A stretch of DNA of 64,000 nucleotides, taken from Flavobacterium sp. 90 (lineage in GTDB: Bacteria; Bacteroidota; Bacteroidia; Flavobacteriales; Flavobacteriaceae). Positions 8,072-16,837 of the stretch are shown here, piece by piece. Location: positions 4,340,001 through 4,404,000 of the forward strand of contig NZ_SMGE01000001.1 of the NCBI RefSeq assembly GCF_004339525.1, written 5' to 3'. The position numbers were made by a program, and so were the translations under genes. The stretch's first letter is position 1, and each line of letters starts with the position of its first letter. The notes under the pieces were generated by a model, which worked only from the letters and a program-made list of their open reading frames with translations, was not told the DNA's origin and did not search any database.

Positions 8072-10882
8072 ATGAAAGTAAGAATATTTTTAGCGCATTT
8101 TATGATCTTGGGTTTAACTCAGGTTTCAGCGCAGTTTAAAACTACAATTCCACTACGGAAAGACGTTGTACACGGAACATTAAGCAACGGAATGCAGTAT
8201 TTTATTTTGCATAACGAATGGCCAAAAGAAAGAGCTGATTTTTATTTTGTTCAGAATGTAGGCGCTATTTTAGAAGATGACAATCAAAACGGACTGGCGC
8301 ATTTTCTGGAACATATGGCTTTTAATGGTACAGAACATTTTAAAGGAAAAGGCATAATTAATATGCTGGCAAAACACGGAGTAACTTTTGGTCGTGACAT
8401 TAATGCTTACACAGCGCATGACGAAACGGTTTATAATCTAAGTAATGTACCGGTAAAAAATCCGGTTTTATTAGATTCCTGTTTGTATGTTTTGCACGAT
8501 TGGTCGGGATTTCTATCCTTAAAAGATGCCGAAATTGATGCTGAAAGAGGCGTGATTCATGAAGAATGGCGTACCAGAAGAAATGCCGATTTAAGAATAG
8601 GATCGCAACTTGAACCTGTATTATACAACGGTTCAAAATACGGAAAAAGAGATGTTTTAGGCGATATGGATTTGATCGAACATTTTAAATACAAGCAACT
8701 TAGAGATTATTATAAAAAATGGTATTTGCCAAATCATCAGGCCGTAATTGTTGTTGGAGATATTGATCCTGTAAAAATAGAACAGCAGATTAAGAAAATA
8801 ATGGGCTCAATTCCTATGCCTTCAAATCCTGCAGAACGTACTTACGAATCGATTCCTGATAATGATAAATTGTTGTATAAACTGGCTGTAGATAAAGAAG
8901 CGCAGCAAACTTCAATTTCATTAAACTTTAAAAAGAACAAACCTGCTGTTCAGGATATTGCTACGTTTGAAAATAGTATTGCAGAGCAATTGGCTTTGCA
9001 AATGATGAATAATCGTTTTAGAGAATATACTGTAAACAATGAAACCGCTTTGCTTGGAGCAGGTTTAAGTCTTTCGGGTTTAACACGATTAACGACTTTA
9101 TTTACCTTAAGCGTTAATCCGAAAAACGGAAGATTATTAGAAGCTTTTCAACAAGCATATACGGAATATGAGCGTGCAATTCAAAATGGTTTTACAAAAG
9201 AAGAACTTGATCGTGTAAAAGAAAATATGCGTACCAGTTATGAAAATCAATTAAAAAATAAAGATAAAATTGGTAACGAAAACTGGGCTTCGCAATTGCA
9301 GAGTTACTTTCTTGAAGCTTCTCCGGTTATGAGTTTAGAAGATGAGGTTGCATTTGTGAACGCGACTTTGGCTAAACTTGATGTAAATCAGATTAATACA
9401 GTATTTCGTGCACTTCCAACAGAAAAAAATCAGATTTTGACGGTTTCAGGTCCTGAAAAAGATAATGTTACTTATCCAACAGAAGCTGATTATACAACGG
9501 CAATTCAAAAAATAAAAGCGCAAAAACTAGAACCTTACACAGAAACAGTTGCAAACGCGGATTTAGTAACAGATAAACTTACAGTAAAACCAATTGCTAA
9601 AAAGTTTGAAATAAAAGGAATTAAGGAAGCAAAAGGGTATGTTTTAGAAAACGGAGCCAAAGTAATTATTTACCCAACAACGTTGTCTCAGGATCAAATT
9701 CTTTTCTCTGCTTTCAGTCAGGGCGGAACTTCTTTATTGTCTGAGAAAGATTTAGCATCGTCACAAATCGCAACCGTTTTGGCTAAAAATTCAGGATTAG
9801 GGGAATTTAAAGTTACCGATTTACAAAAACAGCTTTCCGGAAAAACAGTAAAAGTGAGTCCGTTTATTGGGGAACATTACGAAGGTTTTAGCGGAAGCGC
9901 CGTTAAAAAAGATCTGGAAACACTTTTAGAATTAACGTATTTATATTTTAAAAATCCAAGATTTGAAACTCAGGCATACAAACGAATCATTGATTATTAT
10001 AGCAATGCGCTTGAAAATGTAAATGAGAACAATAACAAGATATTTGGCGATACGATTGCTTTATTAGACAGTAATCACAGCAAACGAACGTTTCTTTTGA
10101 GCAAAGAAAATCTTGCCGAATTAAAATTTGATGATGCTTCTAAAATCTATAAAGAACGTTTCTCAAATGCTTCTGATTTTACGTTTGTTTTTGTTGGAAA
10201 CATTGCAGAAAGCGACTTGGAAATCCTTAATAAATTTATTGGAAACTTAGCAGGAAATCAAACTCAGGAAAAATTTACAGATCATAAAATCGGAATGGCA
10301 AAAGGATTTGCAAAAGAAAAACTGATTAGAGAAATGAGCGTTCCTAAAACTAGTATTTATGTACATCTTGAGAACAGAAATATTGCGTTTTCTGATAAAA
10401 ACCAAATTATGGCCTATATGCTTTCTCAATTATTAGACAAAAGATATTTAGATAAAATCAGAGAAGACGAAGGCGGAAGTTATGGTGTACAAACGCAGAG
10501 TTCTTTGTCTAAAAATCCAACTCCGGTTTTTTCTCTTAGTGTAAGCTTTGACTGTAATCCAGAGAAAGACAATAAACTGCTTCAAATTGTGTATGATGAA
10601 TTGGATAACATTGTGAAAAATGATGTTTCAGAAAAAGATTTATCAGACATAAAAGAAGATTTAATAAAAAGCAATCAGCAAAATATTAAGTCAAATTCGT
10701 ATTGGATGAGCAATATTGTCGATCAGCTAAAAACAAATGACAAGTTTGTAAGCAGTAGTGAATATGAGAAATTAATAAAAAGTATTTCGGTAAAAGACAT
10801 TAAAAAATATGCAGGCGAAGTATTGCCAAAAGCTGATAAAGTAGAAGTAGTGATGCAGCCTAAAACCGATAAAAAAGCATAA
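8072..10882 (+). CDS. M16 family zinc metallopeptidase (pitrilysin-like, two-domain)
   Basis: A 936-residue exported protein with signal peptide residues 1-20 (ending QVSAQ). The inverted zinc motif HFLEH (His77, Glu80, His81) is present, with the downstream Glu in ERGVIHEEWR as third ligand, so the N-terminal half is catalytic. The second M16 unit (about residues 510-930) lacks HxxEH but keeps the R/Y-type segment REDEGGSYGVQ, as expected of the inactive C-terminal half. Full length matches PqqL-like members. These enzymes degrade peptides inside a closed chamber, here probably in the periplasm. Together with the S9 enzyme it suggests breakdown of peptides taken up by the SusCD pair. A strong hairpin terminator follows at 10998. 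Confidence 0.93.
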   Translation: MKVRIFLAHFMILGLTQVSAQFKTTIPLRKDVVHGTLSNGMQYFILHNEWPKERADFYFVQNVGAILEDDNQNGLAHFLEHMAFNGTEHFKGKGIINMLAKHGVTFGRDINAYTAHDETVYNLSNVPVKNPVLLDSCLYVLHDWSGFLSLKDAEIDAERGVIHEEWRTRRNADLRIGSQLEPVLYNGSKYGKRDVLGDMDLIEHFKYKQLRDYYKKWYLPNHQAVIVVGDIDPVKIEQQIKKIMGSIPMPSNPAERTYESIPDNDKLLYKLAVDKEAQQTSISLNFKKNKPAVQDIATFENSIAEQLALQMMNNRFREYTVNNETALLGAGLSLSGLTRLTTLFTLSVNPKNGRLLEAFQQAYTEYERAIQNGFTKEELDRVKENMRTSYENQLKNKDKIGNENWASQLQSYFLEASPVMSLEDEVAFVNATLAKLDVNQINTVFRALPTEKNQILTVSGPEKDNVTYPTEADYTTAIQKIKAQKLEPYTETVANADLVTDKLTVKPIAKKFEIKGIKEAKGYVLENGAKVIIYPTTLSQDQILFSAFSQGGTSLLSEKDLASSQIATVLAKNSGLGEFKVTDLQKQLSGKTVKVSPFIGEHYEGFSGSAVKKDLETLLELTYLYFKNPRFETQAYKRIIDYYSNALENVNENNNKIFGDTIALLDSNHSKRTFLLSKENLAELKFDDASKIYKERFSNASDFTFVFVGNIAESDLEILNKFIGNLAGNQTQEKFTDHKIGMAKGFAKEKLIREMSVPKTSIYVHLENRNIAFSDKNQIMAYMLSQLLDKRYLDKIREDEGGSYGVQTQSSLSKNPTPVFSLSVSFDCNPEKDNKLLQIVYDELDNIVKNDVSEKDLSDIKEDLIKSNQQNIKSNSYWMSNIVDQLKTNDKFVSSSEYEKLIKSISVKDIKKYAGEVLPKADKVEVVMQPKTDKKA

Positions 10883-10997
10883 CGTTTGTTTTTAATCTTT
10901 TAAGAACGGCAATTCTTTATTTTAATTTTAATAGTCTCGGGGGAATAAAAAAACATTCTTTTTTGAAATTTGAATTAGTAATAAAATTTGTAGACTA

Positions 10998-11036
10998 AAA
11001 GAGCTATTTTGCCGGATAGCTCTTTAAATTTTTTTG
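10998..11036 (+). terminator. Rho-independent terminator after the M16 gene
   Basis: A perfect 10-bp stem (AAAGAGCTAT / ATAGCTCTTT) with an 8-nt loop is followed by an A3 and a T-run. It lies 115 bp after the M16 stop. Confidence 0.8.
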
Positions 11037-11082
11037 ATTAACCTTAATTTCAAAATACTTAATTTCAAAATAAAAGAAGAGA

Positions 11083-11370
11083 TTAATTTAAAAGAATTTT
11101 ATTATTTATTTTTAGCAGACCTTTTATAGTTATACAACTTTCGTCTGTAATAGGATTTAAAAATACATTACCCTCAAATTCCAGTTGTATTAGGACCTCT
11201 AATATTTTTGCTTCATTTATCCTTTGAAGAGAGATTTGTTCCCCGTAAATCTCTGCTATGTTTGAATCTGATATGATATAATCAGTCAGTTCTGCCAAGG
11301 TCCAGAAATGACAGAAAGTGCTGGCAAGTTTGTTTAGTATCATATTAGAAAAAGTTGCTGATGTTTCCAT
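11083..11370 (-). CDS. Small hypothetical protein, possibly winged-helix
   Basis: A 95-residue acidic, soluble protein without signal peptide or membrane segment. Residues 25-95 have the helix-helix-hairpin pattern of a small winged-helix domain (LAELTDYI, ILEVLIQLEFEGNV, ITIKGLLKI), but no catalytic or family-defining motif was recognised. It stands alone between the M16 terminator and the GH16 gene, is transcribed towards the M16 gene, and has a start at METSATF. Natural codon use and the regular amphipathic pattern favour a real gene over a chance frame. Function unknown. Confidence 0.55.
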   Translation of the reverse strand: METSATFSNMILNKLASTFCHFWTLAELTDYIISDSNIAEIYGEQISLQRINEAKILEVLIQLEFEGNVFLNPITDESCITIKGLLKINNKILLN

Positions 11371-11524
11371 GATTACTGTTTTTATTTTATGTACGATTAT
11401 TAGCTCACGATGGATTATTTTTTCTTTTATTTTAACGAATATTTATAATTAAATTTTCTGTTTCATAGGTTGTTGATTTGATTCACTGATCTCGGATTCA
11501 TTCTAAATCTCAAATTTTAGGGTA

Positions 11525-11555
11525 TAAAAAAGTCCTAATTTTCATTAGGACCTTT
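11525..11555 (-). terminator. Terminator of the beta-glucan/xylan PUL operon
   Basis: On the minus strand a stem (AGGTCCTAAT / ATTAGGACTT, one mismatch) with a 4-nt loop is followed by six T residues. It lies about 90 bp downstream of the GH16 stop and closes the SusC-to-GH16 operon. Confidence 0.75.
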
Positions 11556-11642
11556 AGTGTGGAAAAGAGAATTCAAAATTTAGCCAGAACTTGTGTATAT
11601 TCTGTGTTTTTATTATTATTTAAAAAGTAATGATAACATAAA

Positions 11643-12563
11643 TTAAATAGGTCTTTTGTAAACCGTTACATCATCAACCCACATCATTACGGTTGAAAAT
11701 AAGTTGATTTTATTAGGATCAATAAAATTAGAATCTTTTGATCCAACATTCAGATTAAAGATGATCGAGTGTGGTCCAAAATTATTTAAGTTAAGATTGC
11801 TTGCACTACTATTTGTGTAGGTTGCAACTGTTGTATTATCCACCATTATAGTAACTGTTACAACATTGTTTTTCATTTTCCAATACGACTCATATAAATG
11901 CCATCCGCTATTTCCGTTAATATTAAAATTACCAGGATAGTTTCTTTCGGCAGCGTTTCCTATTTGGTTTGTTCCCGAAGAAGTTCCATAAAAAAGATTT
12001 GATGTATAACGGCTTGCATTTGGAGCAAAAGAATAACCTTCCATAATATCTATTTCTCCTTTGGTTGGCCACGCATTTTGCTGAACAGACCAGAAAGCAG
12101 GCCATGCACCATACGTTTCTGTAAAAGACTTGTAAGTTCCGCCATCCATCGCTACTAATTTAATATTGGCAGAAAGTATATACTCCGTATTGTTTTCAGG
12201 CTTATATTGGTAATTAGAAGAAATAAACCCGGATTGATATTTGTACGTGCTCAATTTTGTAGTCTTGATTTCCAAACATTGTTTTCCGTCTCTCCATTGT
12301 GTCGTAGGCACTGAACTGGCATAGTCACAATACCATGAATTATAATCTGCACGTTGCTCTTTTGTCCATTGTGACAAACTTGAGCCTACATCAAATGTAT
12401 CTTCAAATTGTTTGATCCATGGCGCTCCGGCTACTTTGCCTGTACTGGTTTTTGTACTTGCTGATTGTTCTTTTGTCGCTGGATTTGCATCTTCTGCACA
12501 AGATGCAAACCCTAAACCTAATACACATGTCACTGTTAATGCTAGCAAATTTAATTTTTTCAT
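11643..12563 (-). CDS. GH16 family endo-beta-glucanase lipoprotein
   Basis: A 306-residue lipoprotein (lipobox FASC, Cys22) with one GH16 beta-jelly-roll domain (about residues 50-305). The catalytic signature is EIDIME (Glu170 nucleophile, Asp172, Glu175 acid/base), with the Trp-rich GAWPAFWS segment before it. GH16 enzymes of this type cut internal beta-1,3 or beta-1,3-1,4 glucan linkages, and some act on agar or carrageenan. The GH3 and SusCD context favours a cereal or algal beta-glucan. It is the last gene of the operon, 56 bp after GH10, and is probably surface-anchored so that it can release oligosaccharides to SusCD. The exact linkage cannot be read from sequence. Confidence 0.88.
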   Translation of the reverse strand: MKKLNLLALTVTCVLGLGFASCAEDANPATKEQSASTKTSTGKVAGAPWIKQFEDTFDVGSSLSQWTKEQRADYNSWYCDYASSVPTTQWRDGKQCLEIKTTKLSTYKYQSGFISSNYQYKPENNTEYILSANIKLVAMDGGTYKSFTETYGAWPAFWSVQQNAWPTKGEIDIMEGYSFAPNASRYTSNLFYGTSSGTNQIGNAAERNYPGNFNINGNSGWHLYESYWKMKNNVVTVTIMVDNTTVATYTNSSASNLNLNNFGPHSIIFNLNVGSKDSNFIDPNKINLFSTVMMWVDDVTVYKRPI

Positions 12564-12619
12564 AATTTAATTTTTTGGTTTATTAATAGTTGAAGTAAAG
12601 TATTATAGTTTTAAAAAAT

Positions 12620-14011
12620 TTAATCTAAGCCTTCCAGAAATCCAGTATGAGAGCTTTTGATAGCAAAATTTGAATCATACAATAAAGGCCAGTCATTCCC
12701 TGGGTGGTTAAGTTCCGTGCTAAACGGAATCCAGGATTCGTTGTCTTTCATTCCCCAAATGGTTAAGGCGTATTTATTTGCCGCCGGAAGTGCATTGTAT
12801 ATTTTAACGATCTCTTTATATTTTTCTTTTTGAGCCAGTCTTCTTTCATTTGTAAAAGTTGAAATATCATTAGCCTGATTTACTTGTATATCCAATTCCG
12901 AAACGTGAATTTTCAGCCCTTTTGCTACAGCTTTGTTAAGATCGGTTTCGATTTGAGCTTTTGTTGGGTTTAAATAGTTATTATGCATTTGAAAACCAAC
13001 ACCATCAATAAGATTGCTTGCTTTTAAATCATCTATAATGCTATAAACTTTATTTTGTTTTGCAAGATTTGTTGAGGTTGCATAATCATTATAAAACAAT
13101 AATAAAGAGTTGTCACCAGCTGCGATTGCTGCATCTTTTGCCCATTGAAAACAATCTTTTACATAATTAGCGCCCATTCTTTGCAGAAAAATTGTATTTC
13201 TCATAGAAGTGCCGTTATCATCTACAGATTCGTTTACAACATCCCATGATTTTACTTTTCCTGCATAATGCGTAACTACATCTGTGATATATTTTTTTAC
13301 TTCTGCCTTAAATTCTGCATCAGTACCAGAAAAATCTTTTAACCATTTTGGAACTGAATTATGCCAAACCAAAGCATGACCGTGAACATTGATATTATTA
13401 GAGTTTCCATAAGCGACAATTTTATCAGCTACAGTCCAGTTATAAACACCACTTGCAGTAGAAATTTGATCCATTTTCATTTCATATTCGGCAGAAATAC
13501 TGCTAAATTCATTTTTCAAAATAACATCATAAGGACTTCCGGTTGTTAATTGCGAAGCTTTTATTGCCATACCCACAAAAAATGGATGTGCCAATTTATT
13601 TGCTTTTACTTTTAAGAAAGTAGGATCTTCAGGAATGTTACTCGTACCTGTAGTAACAACACTAATAACATTTGAATAACCCGAAATCTCTGTTTCATTT
13701 TTTGCTCTAACTCGGTAAAAATATTGCGTTCCTCCAGTTAAACCAACGACAACTTCGTTTAGATCAATAACTTCTTTTGCATTGTAATTTGGGACAAAAG
13801 AGGAGAAATTCTCGTTGGTCGAAACATCCAGAAGATAGCTTTTTGCATGGGAAACGTACATCCATTTTGCTCTAAAACCGGTGTCATTCACGTCTTTTGG
13901 TGCGTTTGCAACAGGCGTTTCTAAGCCATTAGCCGCTATATTGTCATCTTTTGAACAAGAATTCAAAAAGAAGAAAATACCAGTCAGCATTAGTAAAAAT
14001 TTAATTTTCAT
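12620..14011 (-). CDS. GH10 endo-beta-1,4-xylanase lipoprotein with fibronectin type III domain
   Basis: A 463-residue lipoprotein (lipobox LNSC, Cys19). Residues about 30-125 form a fibronectin type III-like domain (TGFRAKW, TQYFYRVRAKN). Residues 135-460 form the GH10 TIM barrel. The acid/base Glu261 is in DVVNES and the nucleophile Glu372 in HVSELDIQV; VHGHALVWH and WGMKDNESW are further GH10 hallmarks. The family cleaves beta-1,4-xylan backbones; some members accept mixed-linkage substrates. It is fourth in the operon and probably surface-exposed. No arabinofuranosidase or glucuronidase is encoded nearby, so the polymer attacked is probably simple, or GH10 serves a mixed glucan/xylan diet. 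Confidence 0.93.
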   Translation of the reverse strand: MKIKFLLMLTGIFFFLNSCSKDDNIAANGLETPVANAPKDVNDTGFRAKWMYVSHAKSYLLDVSTNENFSSFVPNYNAKEVIDLNEVVVGLTGGTQYFYRVRAKNETEISGYSNVISVVTTGTSNIPEDPTFLKVKANKLAHPFFVGMAIKASQLTTGSPYDVILKNEFSSISAEYEMKMDQISTASGVYNWTVADKIVAYGNSNNINVHGHALVWHNSVPKWLKDFSGTDAEFKAEVKKYITDVVTHYAGKVKSWDVVNESVDDNGTSMRNTIFLQRMGANYVKDCFQWAKDAAIAAGDNSLLLFYNDYATSTNLAKQNKVYSIIDDLKASNLIDGVGFQMHNNYLNPTKAQIETDLNKAVAKGLKIHVSELDIQVNQANDISTFTNERRLAQKEKYKEIVKIYNALPAANKYALTIWGMKDNESWIPFSTELNHPGNDWPLLYDSNFAIKSSHTGFLEGLD

Positions 14012-14141
14012 ACTGTATTTTATTATAGAATATTCTTTTGTGATTCTGAATATTCTTATTTATAATTTCTGTTTTAAAAAGAGACTGCTTTTTATCACAA
14101 CCTCTTTTTTATGTTTAAAGAATGAAATTCAAAAACCTTTA

Positions 14142-15245
14142 TTATTGGTAGCGAATTTTAATATTATCGTATTTTATTGCACTTGGATTTGGGGAATCTC
14201 CCTGAGCAACTCCAACCTTAATTTCATTGATTTTAGAAGGATCTACTGTTGCAGCTGTATTCGAACCAAAACCGTAATTATCTTTAAAATCACTTAATAA
14301 TATGGTCTTTGTAGCCCAGTTTACATCAGTTACTTTAAAATTGTAACCATAATTTACGCCATCAATAGTATTCAATTGAATTGCAAATTGAGCACCTACA
14401 ACATTCGCACTTACATCAATATCTATAAATGTTTTTGAAGCATCATTATTTGAAGCATTTAGGAAACTAGCTCCACCGCCGGCGCTGCTTCCGTTATAAC
14501 CATTAGCAGTAGAACCTGCCCAAACTAATGTTGCATAACTGCCTGATGGTCCGCCTGTAGTATTGGCGTTAAAACTATCAATATCGCCATAAGCAGTCCA
14601 ATCGCGTCTGCTGCCGTTTCCGTCAAAATCAGACACAAGAACTACAGTTGCAAAATTGATCGTTTTTTTTGCAGAACCGCCCGGAGTAGTAACCACAAGC
14701 TCTGATCCTGTAACTGCATCTGAAGGTAAACCGATGATAATTGAAGTCGACGATTTTAGCGTGTAACTCAATGTTTTTCCTCCTAAAGTGATCGAAGAAA
14801 TATTATAAAACCAAGTTCCTTCAATCTCTAACGGAAATCCCGGAGTTGCAACAGCCGGAGTTGTCTTTGTAATAGTTGGAACTGGCTGTAAAATTTCAAT
14901 ATTTTTAGTTACAGATCCACTACCTGTTATAAACGTAATTGGCTGCACGCCAAATCTGCTTCCTAGTTTTTCATCAAACGGAATAGTAAAAATAAACGCC
15001 TTATCTGAATTATAATTTGGATTGAAACTGATATCAATTTTGTTATCCAGCGTAATTTTCTTTAATCCTTTTAAACCTTCACCTTCAACTCTGACTTTGT
15101 TTAATGGAAAAGCCTGATTCAATAGATCTCCGGGTTCAGCAACCATTGCATCTACATTTGCAGTAGGCGCATCATCATTTTGGCAAGCTGTAAAAGAAAC
15201 CAATGCCAAAAGAATTATAATTCTATATGTTATTTTCTTAATCAT
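14142..15245 (-). CDS. TIG/IPT-domain surface glycan-binding lipoprotein (SGBP-B-like)
   Basis: A 367-residue lipoprotein (lipobox FTAC, Cys21). Residues about 35-205 contain two immunoglobulin-like TIG/IPT repeats (AFPLNKVRVEG, ATPGFPLEIEGTWF, and the closing VTTPGGSAKKTI). Residues 210-367 form a beta-sandwich with the character of a carbohydrate-binding module (VSDFDGNGSR, FKVTDVNWATKTILLSDF, IKYDNIKI). It lies 8 bp after susD, the place held by SusE/SGBP-B proteins in characterised PULs. Its likely job is to hold polysaccharide at the cell surface; no catalytic motif was seen. The glycan bound cannot be inferred from sequence alone. Confidence 0.82.
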   Translation of the reverse strand: MIKKITYRIIILLALVSFTACQNDDAPTANVDAMVAEPGDLLNQAFPLNKVRVEGEGLKGLKKITLDNKIDISFNPNYNSDKAFIFTIPFDEKLGSRFGVQPITFITGSGSVTKNIEILQPVPTITKTTPAVATPGFPLEIEGTWFYNISSITLGGKTLSYTLKSSTSIIIGLPSDAVTGSELVVTTPGGSAKKTINFATVVLVSDFDGNGSRRDWTAYGDIDSFNANTTGGPSGSYATLVWAGSTANGYNGSSAGGGASFLNASNNDASKTFIDIDVSANVVGAQFAIQLNTIDGVNYGYNFKVTDVNWATKTILLSDFKDNYGFGSNTAATVDPSKINEIKVGVAQGDSPNPSAIKYDNIKIRYQ

Positions 15246-15253
15246 AGTAAAAG

Positions 15254-16777
15254 TTAGTTAAAGTTAAAAGGAACAGGAGGCTCTAATAACGATGGATTAG
15301 TATCGATAGCAGTTTGCGGTAATGGCAATTCAAAATAGTTGCTTCCCGGAGTTATTTTTCTTGAAACTAAATCCGTTCTCGCATCATCAGAATAAAAACC
15401 TACTTCCTGCTGCGAAATAATCGCTGTTGCTTCAGCCAATCCACGGCGTTTTAAATCAAAGAAATATTGTCCTTCGAGTGCAAATTCGACTCTTCTTTCG
15501 TTAAATAAATCATTTCTTGTCAATACTGTTTTGGCTGGTAATCCGGCTCTGGCTCTCACTTCATTAAAAGAACTTAAAGCTGCTGCAGAAGTTGTTGATC
15601 CAGCTCCAGCTAAAATTGCTTCAGAATTCATTAATAAAACATCAGAATATCTAAGAATAATTGTGTTTTGTGAAGTTCTCATAAAAAACACATCGTTTCT
15701 TTCGGCAGCAGAACCTACAATGTATTTTCTGAAATTTGCTGCAGTCGATGAGTATATTTTTTTATATCTGAAACCACCTTGGTTTTTTAATAATTCAGGA
15801 TAAAAATCACCATCTGTCATGATTGTATTCTTTTTTCTGGTGTCATTTGGCTCAAAGCCACTTTGCAATGAAATAGAAGGCAGATAAACTCCCCAACCGT
15901 CGCCACCGCCAGTAATTCCTGTACCTCCCGGAACGATATAAGCCTGATTTGTATTTTGAGTTCCCCATTCTGTAGCAATTGCTTTCCATTGCAGGGCAAA
16001 CATACTTTCGGCACTATTGTTATTCTCCGGACTGCTAAATAAGTTTCCGTAATCCTGAATCAAGATATATTGATTTCCGATAATTTTCTGTGTTAAAGCA
16101 GCACATTCTCCATATTCGTTCAACGTTAAATGCACTTTTGCAAGAATTCCCATTGCTGCAAATTTGGTTACATATCCTTTTTTTACTGAAGTTGCAGGCA
16201 AATTTTCTATAGCATATTCCAAATCTTGTTTTATGAATTTGTAAACATCAGTAACAAGATTTCTTTTAGGTTGTGCAGCCGATCCTGCTTTGCTGATAAT
16301 AGGCACAGCTCCAAAAGTTCTTACCAGATAGAAATAAGCATTTGCTCTCATAAATCTTGAAATTGCTATGGCATTTTTATAAGACGCTTCAGGCAATTCG
16401 CTTTTTCTTGCTTCGACTAAACTCATTAAATTATTCGATTGATCGATAACCGAAAACAAAGAAGTATATCCTTCTGTCAGAATTGGATTTTGTGACGTTA
16501 CCTGAGCATCTTTAAATTGCGCATAAGCACCATCAAATGTAAAAGCGTTTCCGGCATACATATCTCCAACGGCAATCAGGAATTTATCATTAAAAGTAAA
16601 CCACGGTTTAAAGTACAAACTCTCAGCAATTCCGTCAAAAGCGGTAACTCCTTCCGGTAAATCAGCCGGCGTTAATTGATTTTCAGATGGTGCATCCAAA
16701 AAATCATCAGAACAGGAAAACAAAGACAGCAATGGTATTAACATTCCCATCATAAAAAGTTTAAAAAGTTTTTTCAT
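15254..16777 (-). CDS. SusD/RagB-family outer membrane lipoprotein (beta-glucan/xylan PUL)
   Basis: A 507-residue lipoprotein (lipobox LFSC, Cys22, followed by the common SDDFLD start). It has the typical RagB/SusD organisation: an N-terminal helical bundle with SRFMRANAYFYLVRTFGAVP, a central variable ligand-binding region, and the C-terminal FNERRVEFALEGQYFFDLKRRG motif. It is expressed behind SusC (60 bp gap) and overlaps functionally with the downstream TIG-domain protein. It should form the lid of the SusC channel and bind oligosaccharides released by GH16/GH10. Confidence 0.95.
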   Translation of the reverse strand: MKKLFKLFMMGMLIPLLSLFSCSDDFLDAPSENQLTPADLPEGVTAFDGIAESLYFKPWFTFNDKFLIAVGDMYAGNAFTFDGAYAQFKDAQVTSQNPILTEGYTSLFSVIDQSNNLMSLVEARKSELPEASYKNAIAISRFMRANAYFYLVRTFGAVPIISKAGSAAQPKRNLVTDVYKFIKQDLEYAIENLPATSVKKGYVTKFAAMGILAKVHLTLNEYGECAALTQKIIGNQYILIQDYGNLFSSPENNNSAESMFALQWKAIATEWGTQNTNQAYIVPGGTGITGGGDGWGVYLPSISLQSGFEPNDTRKKNTIMTDGDFYPELLKNQGGFRYKKIYSSTAANFRKYIVGSAAERNDVFFMRTSQNTIILRYSDVLLMNSEAILAGAGSTTSAAALSSFNEVRARAGLPAKTVLTRNDLFNERRVEFALEGQYFFDLKRRGLAEATAIISQQEVGFYSDDARTDLVSRKITPGSNYFELPLPQTAIDTNPSLLEPPVPFNFN

Positions 16778-16837
16778 GACTATTATTTTTTATTTTAATG
16801 ACTATGAATCATTAAGTTGTTTGTGTTTTTATCAATT

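Noticed and set aside
13881..14297. A 138-codon open frame on the plus strand across the GH10/TIG-protein junction
   Set aside because: It is antisense to two well-supported genes and its composition is that of reverse-complement AT-rich coding sequence.
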